Shown piece by piece: positions 8,025 to 13,594 of a stretch of DNA of 20,967 nt; within the stretch, counting starts at the first letter, position 1, and each line of letters starts with the position of its first letter. A program made the translations under genes and the position numbers. The stretch covers positions 1-20,967 of IMG/VR virus record IMGVR_UViG_3300024475_000292; one strand, given 5' to 3'. The notes below the pieces were generated by a model. That model did no database searches, was not told the DNA's origin, and saw only the letters and a program-made list of their open reading frames with translations. The stretch is from a virus.

Positions 8025-9301
8025 TTTGTGTTCTCTAACTTAACGCAACTAAATGTAACATCATATCGCTCTTTTCTGATAATATGTCTTGCTGCATAGA
8101 TTAGGTGCTTGCCTGACTTCATTTGATCTGTCGATTGACTTATATCTGTTCCGTCATCGCCAATATCGTTATTCAAAAATCTTAATCTAATGATGTTGCC
8201 AAGAGTTTTATTGGAATTTGCAATAAGAAAATTTCTTCCGGAAACAGATATATCTATAGCGTTACTTGTGATAATGTGGCGCAATGCTCTTGCGTTTACG
8301 TTGTTGTTCCAGGAATCGGGTTCTCGAATAGATTGATGATTTTCATACGAATACGATGTTGCAATATTATATATCTTTTTGGATTTAATCGTATTCAACT
8401 TCTGATTTTTATACACATAGTTTGTATTAAAAACAAATGACTCTGGCTCAAGATTAGATGTAAGTGCAAACTGATTAATAACATCATACTTCATTGGTCT
8501 GGGATTAGCGTTTGTCGTATCCCAAAAACTATACTCTGCCCCAACAAGACCTTTTGCAATAACCTTGCTAATATTAGGTGCAGCTTGTGTCTGATAGTTT
8601 TGAATAATATATTTTTTAGCTTCTCTATCTTGTGTGCCTGTAGCATTTTGGCTGTAAACGTATTCTGTATTGCCACCAGACTGATCAAGCATTTTCGATA
8701 GTGAAAGAAAGTGAACCTTGTTATAGTTTCCAAGCGTGGAAAATAAGTAAAATGGTGAGCCGAAAAAGTCAGTCGTTCTATCTTTAATCCAATTGCAAGC
8801 TTCCATAGGAGTCATGTTTGGAACCACAACTTTAAGCGTTGATGCTTGTTCAGTTTCATCTGCTTCACTCAGAGAATATTCATCAAAGTGATCAAGGAAA
8901 ATCTTTTCGATAATCTCACGACCTGATCCTTCATATGCTTTATTCACATTCAATAATGTAGATATAAATGCACTCTCTTCAACCATCTGGAATGTGATCA
9001 ATTCGCTTTTATCGTTGTTCTTCGCGGCATCAACGATGCCACTAATGATAAAGTTTCTGTTAACTGTTGCTGTTTCATCTTCTGGATATCTTAATGCAAG
9101 ATAGAATGATTCAACGCCCCTAAACTTAATCTTATCATATATGCCTGCAGTGTCAAGAAAACTTACAAGACCAGTCAAATAAGGTTTGTCAATATGTTCA
9201 AAGATTTCAATATCAGTAATGATATTTTCAATCTCAAACACTAACAATCCTTCAGGATCGCTAATGATTGCCTTTTCTATGATTAATCTATCTTCTGACA
9301 T
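8021..9301 (-). CDS. gp27: Baseplate hub protein, gp27-like
   Basis: 426 aa, similar to the 391 aa of T4 gp27, the trimeric hub ring that joins tube and spike. The N-terminal half (LVFEIENIITDIEIFEHIDKPYL..., then FRGVESFYLALRYPEDE and FIISGIVDAAKNNDKSELITF) and the middle (YEGSGREIIEKIFLDHF; PNMTPMEACNWIKDRTT; SPFYLFSTLGNYNKVHF) are the pattern of hub proteins in marine T4-like phages and of the wider gpD/VgrG tube-like hub fold. It lies directly upstream of the gp5-like gene (4-nt overlap) and shares one base with the gp53 stop, matching the partnership gp53-gp27-gp5. No catalytic motif is seen. The name gp27 rests on fold pattern and position rather than close identity to T4. Confidence 0.8.
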   Translation of the reverse strand: MSEDRLIIEKAIISDPEGLLVFEIENIITDIEIFEHIDKPYLTGLVSFLDTAGIYDKIKFRGVESFYLALRYPEDETATVNRNFIISGIVDAAKNNDKSELITFQMVEESAFISTLLNVNKAYEGSGREIIEKIFLDHFDEYSLSEADETEQASTLKVVVPNMTPMEACNWIKDRTTDFFGSPFYLFSTLGNYNKVHFLSLSKMLDQSGGNTEYVYSQNATGTQDREAKKYIIQNYQTQAAPNISKVIAKGLVGAEYSFWDTTNANPRPMKYDVINQFALTSNLEPESFVFNTNYVYKNQKLNTIKSKKIYNIATSYSYENHQSIREPDSWNNNVNARALRHIITSNAIDISVSGRNFLIANSNKTLGNIIRLRFLNNDIGDDGTDISQSTDQMKSGKHLIYAARHIIRKERYDVTFSCVKLENTK

Positions 9302-10011
9302 TATGCGTTACGCACCGCTTCTTTGAAAGCAGATACAACAGAGTTAATTGCAGTCGGCTTGATTACTCGAATTTCTTTTAGCTTATCATTTTCTTCTTTA
9401 TAAAAGTCTATATAAGTCATTTCTGTAAGAAGCACACCAGGCCCAACTGACGGATCAATATCAGCATAAAGACCATCACCATCGACATACATTTTTGCTG
9501 AGTTATATTCCTCCGAAACAGAATCAATCAAAACGCGATTGCCATTCTGATCTTCTAAAAGTTCATCTGTTCTAAATGCCTTTGTTCCGCTAACAATAAT
9601 CTGACCTAAGTCAGCCTTTCTTCGCGATATGGTTCCCGTTACGGCACTTGTAACACCGATAACAGTTTCTCCGATGGCAAAAACATTTTGGAGTGGATCT
9701 TTTGTTGTAACTGTTGTTCCAGAGAAAACGTCCTTAGCTCTTGCTTCAATCTGTTGACCGACCATCGGCCAGCCTTGTCGTCTAATATGATCATTCATTA
9801 AGAAGAATGTCCAATAGAATTCTGCAGTGTCGTATAGTTTATATGAAAGCTGATCTGGTCTTTCATTTTGAATAGTATAAATCTCATAGAAATCTAAGTT
9901 GTCTTTTATATCATCGATAATATCAACATACGTTAGAATATTTTGAAATTGAGTATTGTATGTCTCATTGCCAAATTTGTATGACGTTTTTGTAAAGTTG
10001 CTGAAATACAT
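9301..10011 (-). CDS. gp53: Baseplate wedge protein gp53
   Basis: 236 aa, against 196 aa in T4. gp53 clamps neighbouring wedges together around gp6/gp25. The diagnostic segment is ERPDQLSYKLYDTAEFYWTF followed by LMNDHIRRQGWPM (residues about 50-83). The N-terminus MYFSNFTKTSYKF is typical of marine T4-like gp53. The C-terminal half (about 100-236) is beta-rich with repeated short strands (GETVIGVTSAVTGTISRR) and ends in basic helices (IRVIKPTAINSVVSAFKEAVRNA). It is coupled to both neighbours by 1-nt stop/start overlaps (TAATG at 10013-10009 and at the 3' end). Confidence 0.88.
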   Translation of the reverse strand: MYFSNFTKTSYKFGNETYNTQFQNILTYVDIIDDIKDNLDFYEIYTIQNERPDQLSYKLYDTAEFYWTFFLMNDHIRRQGWPMVGQQIEARAKDVFSGTTVTTKDPLQNVFAIGETVIGVTSAVTGTISRRKADLGQIIVSGTKAFRTDELLEDQNGNRVLIDSVSEEYNSAKMYVDGDGLYADIDPSVGPGVLLTEMTYIDFYKEENDKLKEIRVIKPTAINSVVSAFKEAVRNA

Positions 10012-10937
10012 TAGTAACCTGCCGCGATATCTTGTTTCGATAGTGTTCTTGGTTCGCCGAATGCTAAAGTCAAATCAACTTCTGAAGGTTTGCCATCGGC
10101 ATGCCAGCCCATACTTGAGGGGTTATATGTTGTTTGAACTGAGATAAGATTTGAGTCAAGAAACTTAATAGGAAGAACTTTGCCACCATACATCATTGTG
10201 ATTCTATACTTATTCGGGAATTGATAACCGATTGGCACATTAAAGAATTCTGGATTAGCATTGATTGTTTCGGGATATAGTTCCGTTCTAAATGACTTAA
10301 CAATATCTTCAATTGACTGCGCTTCTGCCGCTGAAGACGCAATCATTTTAAATGTGAATCCAAAAGTTCTTAGTTCAACTCCACGAAATAGTGATTTTGT
10401 ATTTGGGTTAACAGTTACACCTAGTACGGACTTTGCAGCGCCAGAAGCAACACCACCAGGAGCAAGTCTGACTGCAGCAAGTGATGCGAGTTCGCTGCGC
10501 ATTCCAGAAGGATTTGTAATGAAATCCATCATACTTTTGCCTGTTTGTGAGCCAGCATCATATGCGCTTCCAAGCAAGCTTCTGCCAGATTTTAATGCGG
10601 CAGCACCAACAGCACCAATTGTTCCTAAGTCAATTCTTTCATAACTTACTTGATCTGAGACGTTAATTGCCTGTGGAAGATACAATGTAACTGGACCAGA
10701 TGGCGCTAGTCTACTTACTTGTTTCTTTGGCGGGGCTTGTGTATATGAGTTCCCACTCCCGAATGCATCTGATACTGATCCAGTTGACACGCCACTTGTG
10801 CTAAACTGGCTTAAAACATTCGATGCCTCTGATACAGTAGATGTTGCAGTTTTAGGCACATCAACATAGTTCTCTTGGACAGGCGTGAACATAATCTTGC
10901 CTTGATATTGCTCTGTATCGCTTAGTGGATATCTCAT
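10011..10937 (-). CDS. gp48: Baseplate tail tube cap protein gp48
   Basis: 308 aa, against 364 aa in T4. gp48 sits on the hub and starts tube polymerisation; with gp54 it has the same tube-like fold as gp19. The N-terminus MRYPLSD is the usual start of gp48 in cyanophage-type T4 relatives. A Gly/Ala-rich middle (about 120-180) precedes the conserved C-terminal tube-like domain (LRTFGFTFKMIASSAAEAQSI, FRTELYPE, FPNKYRITMMYGG, VDLTLAFGEPRTLSKQDI). It is the first gene of the baseplate operon. Upstream it has a Shine-Dalgarno-like AAGG about six bases before the ATG and an exact late promoter octamer 34 nt away. gp54 is the alternative assignment; no second cap gene is present in the window. Confidence 0.75.
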   Translation of the reverse strand: MRYPLSDTEQYQGKIMFTPVQENYVDVPKTATSTVSEASNVLSQFSTSGVSTGSVSDAFGSGNSYTQAPPKKQVSRLAPSGPVTLYLPQAINVSDQVSYERIDLGTIGAVGAAALKSGRSLLGSAYDAGSQTGKSMMDFITNPSGMRSELASLAAVRLAPGGVASGAAKSVLGVTVNPNTKSLFRGVELRTFGFTFKMIASSAAEAQSIEDIVKSFRTELYPETINANPEFFNVPIGYQFPNKYRITMMYGGKVLPIKFLDSNLISVQTTYNPSSMGWHADGKPSEVDLTLAFGEPRTLSKQDIAAGY

Positions 10938-10946
10938 TGTGAACCT

Positions 10947-10954
10947 TATAAATA
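10947..10954 (+). promoter_or_regulatory. Late promoter octamer for the gp4-tube operon
   Basis: Plus-strand TATAAATA, an exact match to the T4 late -10 octamer, with 34 nt to the gp4 start. The expected start site is around 10960. It faces the opposite-strand octamer at 10979-10972, so the two initiation regions overlap. Confidence 0.8.
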
Positions 10955-10971
10955 TTAGGAATTCTTATCGT

Positions 10972-10979
10972 TATTTATA
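10972..10979 (-). promoter_or_regulatory. Late promoter octamer for the gp48 baseplate operon
   Basis: Minus-strand TATAAATA, exact octamer, with 34 nt to the gp48 start codon at 10937. The expected start is around 10966. The leader contains the AAGG ribosome site at 10947-10944, which shares a base with the opposite promoter's octamer. Confidence 0.8.
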
Positions 10980-10988
10980 TGGAAACTT

Positions 10989-11474
10989 ATGGCTTATTCT
11001 GGAAAATACAGAGTTAAAAATACAAAGAAGTACTCTGGTGATCATACGAAAGTTGTTTATAGATCATTGTGGGAAAAATACTGCTTTCAATGGTGTGATG
11101 CAAATCCAGATATTGCATCTTGGTCAAGCGAGGAAGTTGTTATTCCATATGTCTATGACGTTGATAAGAGATATCATAGATACTTTATGGATCTCAAAAT
11201 AACATTCAAAGATGGTAAGACTCTTCTTGTCGAAATAAAACCAGACAAAGAGACAAAGCCTCCAGCGTTCAATGGTCGCAAGACAAAGAGATATATAAAC
11301 GAAGGCTTAACATATGTGAAGAATATGAATAAGTGGGCTGCCGCACAAGAGTATGCTGCAGACAGAGGTTGGGGATTTCAAATCTGGACAGAAGACACGC
11401 TACATAAGATGGGCATTAAACCCAAATCAACAAAACCCCTGAAGCCATATAAAAAGTCAAAGAAAAAGGTATAA
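10989..11474 (+). CDS. gp4: Head completion protein/nuclease gp4
   Basis: 161 aa, close to the 150 aa of T4 gp4 (also called gp50), which completes filled heads before tail joining. The N-terminus MAYSGKYRVKNTKKYSGD, then VVYRSLWEKYCFQWCD and WSSEEVVIPYVYDVDKRYHRY, is the clear family signature. A PD-(D/E)xK-like set is visible: E29, D68 (RYFMDL) and E82-I-K84 (LVEIKP), consistent with the TnsA-like endonuclease relationship of this family. The C-terminus is strongly basic (KPKSTKPLKPYKKSKKKV). It is first in the plus-strand operon behind the late promoter at 10947. The next gene's promoter octamer overlaps its stop codon. Confidence 0.88.
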   Translation: MAYSGKYRVKNTKKYSGDHTKVVYRSLWEKYCFQWCDANPDIASWSSEEVVIPYVYDVDKRYHRYFMDLKITFKDGKTLLVEIKPDKETKPPAFNGRKTKRYINEGLTYVKNMNKWAAAQEYAADRGWGFQIWTEDTLHKMGIKPKSTKPLKPYKKSKKKV

Positions 11475-11477
11475 ATA
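11470..11477 (+). promoter_or_regulatory. Late promoter octamer overlapping the gp4 stop codon
   Basis: Exact TATAAATA on the plus strand; its central TAA is the gp4 stop codon (11472-11474). It leaves 25 nt to the next start at 11503. Position in the only gap before the next gene makes it a credible late promoter. Confidence 0.7.
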
Positions 11478-11502
11478 TGATTATGAAATATGGGTATTAT
11501 AG

Positions 11503-12099
11503 ATGAGCAATCTCTTCCACAAATTAGAAATTGAAGCGTTCCGCAAGGGCCTTACTTTAAGAACAAAAGAATCTCGTGATTGGTTCCGCAAAAAAGCTGG
11601 AGCCATGGGAAAGGTTGATCGCAATTCTTTAATGAAAGAGGAACCAGTGAAGCTACGAAATCGTGGTTCGCATGGTGTGGGAAACATGTATATGTTTTTC
11701 TATGACCCAAAACATAAAAAGACGCTTCCTTATTATGACTCATTTCCTCTTGTTATTGTCATTGGACCAGCAAAAGATGGATTCTTAGGACTCAATCTAC
11801 ACTATCTTCCATTAGCACTAAGAGCAAAATTCCTTGACGAGTTAATGAATATTACAAACAATAAAAGATATGATGAGACTACTAAGTTTGAATTATCATA
11901 TGAAATGCTACAAAAAGCTTCGAAGATGAAGTATTTCAAACCTTGTGTGAAGCATTATCTATCAAAACATCTGCGCTCTAAACTTGCCTTGGTTGAAGCA
12001 CCAGAGTGGGAGATTGCAACTTTCTTACCAACCGCAGATTTCCAAAAAGCAAGCAAAACCGAGATTTGGAAAGATTCTAGGAGAATAATGAATGGCTAG
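11503..12099 (+). CDS. Conserved T4-like phage protein next to gp4; DNA end protector gp2 candidate
   Basis: 198 aa. The sequence has the pattern LTLRTKESRDWFRKKA, then GNMYMFFYDPKHKKTLPYYD, FPLVIVIGPAKDGFLGLNLHY and LPLALRAKFLDELMN, ending in YLPT-like ATFLPTADFQKASK. I recall this pattern as widely conserved in T4-superfamily phages. In T4, gene 2 (DNA end protector, which shields packaged ends from RecBCD) is next to gene 4, so gp2 is the leading candidate, but it is shorter than the 274-aa T4 protein and the identity is not proven here. It is soluble, basic and aromatic-rich, with no membrane segment or obvious catalytic motif. Its late promoter is at 11470-11477, and its last codons overlap the start of gp19 by 8 nt. 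Confidence 0.8.
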   Translation: MSNLFHKLEIEAFRKGLTLRTKESRDWFRKKAGAMGKVDRNSLMKEEPVKLRNRGSHGVGNMYMFFYDPKHKKTLPYYDSFPLVIVIGPAKDGFLGLNLHYLPLALRAKFLDELMNITNNKRYDETTKFELSYEMLQKASKMKYFKPCVKHYLSKHLRSKLALVEAPEWEIATFLPTADFQKASKTEIWKDSRRIMNG

Positions 12100-12688
12100 T
12101 ATCGAAGAGTTCAAATCACAGGTATCCGCAGGTGGTGGATTAGCTCTTGCTAATCAATACATGGTTCAACTTCCTAACATTCCAGGAAGCAACTTCTCTG
12201 CGCGTGAGAGAAATGCGCTATGCAGAGTCGCAAGACTTCCAGGTAGACAAATTCTAACACAAGATCGTCAGATTGGAATTGTAAATCAAAAGATTGCTAA
12301 CGGATACGCAAACGCAGATGTTGGTCTATCATTTCACGTTTTAAATGATTACAAAGCAAAAGCATACTTTGATGCGTGGCAGAATCTAGTTGTGAACCAA
12401 AACAACCAACAGATATCTTATGCAGATGAATATAAATACAGTGTAAAAATATATCAGATGAAGAAGGGTGAGTCAATACAACTCTTTGACAGAACTTTTA
12501 ATGTATTTGGATTAGATATCAATATCGACATTGAATCATTTTCAGGAGCGAATGTCATATATGGCGTTGAACTTGAAAAAGCCTTTCCCGTCACTATGAA
12601 TGGCATTGACTTAACTGATGCATCGTCTGACACCACTGTAGAAATTTCCATTGATCTCTCGTATCAAAATTGGAAGCGAATTAAATAA
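12092..12688 (+). CDS. gp19: Tail tube protein gp19
   Basis: 198 aa, against 163 aa in T4. gp19 stacks as hexamers to form the tail tube. Recognisable parts are the N-terminal MASIEEFKSQVSAGGGLALA followed by NQYMVQLPNIPG, the loop RNALCRVARLPGRQILTQDR, VGLSFHVLNDYKAKAYFDAW, and the C-terminal VELEKAFPVTMNGIDLTDAS plus the final strand TVEISIDLSYQNWKRIK. The strong Shine-Dalgarno AGGAG at 12079-12083, 8 nt before the ATG, fixes the start and lies inside the preceding gene, which it overlaps by 8 nt. A strong own ribosome site fits a protein needed in many copies. Followed after 16 nt by the gp26-like gene. Confidence 0.9.
   Translation: MASIEEFKSQVSAGGGLALANQYMVQLPNIPGSNFSARERNALCRVARLPGRQILTQDRQIGIVNQKIANGYANADVGLSFHVLNDYKAKAYFDAWQNLVVNQNNQQISYADEYKYSVKIYQMKKGESIQLFDRTFNVFGLDINIDIESFSGANVIYGVELEKAFPVTMNGIDLTDASSDTTVEISIDLSYQNWKRIK
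12431..12438 (+). promoter_or_regulatory. Possible intragenic late promoter octamer inside gp19
   Basis: Exact TATAAATA on the plus strand inside gp19, about 270 nt ahead of the gp26-like start. It encodes the residues EYKYS, so it may be a chance result of codon choice. Listed as a weak candidate only. Confidence 0.2.
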
Positions 12689-12704
12689 TTGGAGCACTTA
12701 CACT

Positions 12705-13415
12705 ATGGCACTGCCTAAAATTAATGAATCACCAAAATATAAAGTAACTATTCCCTCTATGAAAAGGGAAGTTTTCTATAGACCATTTTATGTGAAAGAA
12801 CAAAAAATTCTTTTGATGGCTATGGAATCACAGGACCAAGAACTAATTCTCAAGGCAATGGTTGATACTATTACATCATGTTTAGAAGAAGATATTAATC
12901 CAAATTCTTTAACAACATTTGATGTTGAATATATCTTTACTAAAATTAGATCGAAATCTGCTGGTGAATCAGCTGATATTATTCTATCCTGTCAGGAATG
13001 TAAAGCAGATAACGAAGTATCTGTTAATCTAGAAGAGATTCCAACACCAGAAGTAAAAAAGATTGAAGATATTGTTTTAAACGACAAATATACATTAAAG
13101 CTTAGATATCCAAGATATAATCATATGTTGGAATCTATTCAAAAAGAAGAAAAAGTCACAGCAACAGGTCTTATTTTAGATTTGGCTATGGCAAGTTTAG
13201 ATAAACTTCTTACTGAAGATGAAGCAATTACGTTTGATAATGAAACAGATGAAGAAAAAACACAGTTTATTGATAATTTGAATAGTGATCAGTTTAAAAA
13301 GATTATGGCCTTTGTTGATGATTTACCTAAACTATCAAAGGATGTTGAGTTTAAATGTGAAAAGTGTAAGCATGAAAATAATTACACACTACAAGGAATT
13401 CAAGATTTTTTTTAA
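12705..13415 (+). CDS. gp26: Baseplate hub assembly/tail chaperone protein, gp26-like
   Basis: 236 aa from the ATG at 12705 (MALPKINESPKYKVTIPSMK). An in-frame ATG at 12651 lies inside gp19, whereas GGAG at 12691-12694 is ten bases before 12705, so the internal start is chosen. The family (T4 gp26 group, 208 aa in T4) is recognised by VTIPSMKREVFYRPFYVKEQ, the helical segment AMVDTITSCLEEDI, and IFTKIRSKSAGE. Two CxxC pairs (C96-C99 and C218-C221) could form one zinc ribbon. In position it lies between tube and tape-measure genes, like lambda gpG and P2 gpE tail-assembly chaperones. The final codons are GAT TTT TTT TAA, a run of eight T (13406-13413) that would permit a -1 slip into the downstream reading frame, which is open and contains the 50-aa ORF. 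Confidence 0.8.
   Translation: MALPKINESPKYKVTIPSMKREVFYRPFYVKEQKILLMAMESQDQELILKAMVDTITSCLEEDINPNSLTTFDVEYIFTKIRSKSAGESADIILSCQECKADNEVSVNLEEIPTPEVKKIEDIVLNDKYTLKLRYPRYNHMLESIQKEEKVTATGLILDLAMASLDKLLTEDEAITFDNETDEEKTQFIDNLNSDQFKKIMAFVDDLPKLSKDVEFKCEKCKHENNYTLQGIQDFF
13406..13413 (+). promoter_or_regulatory. Candidate -1 ribosomal frameshift site (T8 slippery run)
   Basis: Eight T span the last two Phe codons and the first base of the gp26 stop. The heptamer T TTT TTT fits the X XXY YYZ slippery form. After a -1 slip, reading resumes at TTA (13412) and continues LINLSHETL-MNYY without a stop to 13591, giving a 295-aa fusion. No convincing GC-rich stimulatory structure is seen downstream; only a weak AT hairpin (13413-13418 with 13444-13449). 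Confidence 0.5.
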
Positions 13416-13438
13416 TAAACCTTTCTCATGAAACCCTA

Positions 13439-13591
13439 ATGAATTATTACCAGTCCAACTACCAGTTAATGGAAAAACATCATTATTCTTTAAGTGATCT
13501 GGATATGATGATTCCATGGGAGAGGGAAATCTACCTTGCTATGTTAATTGAGGATTTGAAGCTACAGCAACAACAGATGCAACAAGGATAA
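13439..13591 (+). CDS. Small gp51-like tail assembly protein or C-terminal frameshift extension of gp26
   Basis: 50 aa if started at the ATG at 13439. It begins MNYYQSNYQLMEKHHYSLSD and has a core MIPWEREIYLAMLIEDLK followed by a Gln-rich tail (QQQQMQQG). The motif PWEREIYLAMLI is the type seen in short tail-assembly proteins such as T4 gp51 and the T extension of lambda gpGT. No Shine-Dalgarno is visible before 13439: the upstream sequence is CTTTCTCATGAAACCCTA. Its frame is -1 relative to the gp26-like gene and stays open back to the T8 run at the gp26 stop, so it may be made as a gp26 fusion rather than alone. It ends 3 nt before the tape-measure candidate. The coding call is supported by the motif and position; the mode of expression is inference. 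Confidence 0.75.
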   Translation: MNYYQSNYQLMEKHHYSLSDLDMMIPWEREIYLAMLIEDLKLQQQQMQQG

Positions 13592-13594
13592 CGC

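Noticed and set aside
12431-12438. TATAAATA inside gp19 as a firm late promoter
   Set aside because: It is within coding sequence far from the next gene; kept only as a low-confidence candidate.
12651-12704. N-terminal extension of the gp26-like protein (start at 12651)
   Set aside because: It would lie inside gp19 without a ribosome site; the ATG at 12705 has GGAG upstream and gives the family N-terminus.
13413-13449. Hairpin TAATAA/TTATTA just after the slippery run as a frameshift stimulator
   Set aside because: Only A-T pairs, a 25-nt loop and too close to the slip site; too weak to claim.
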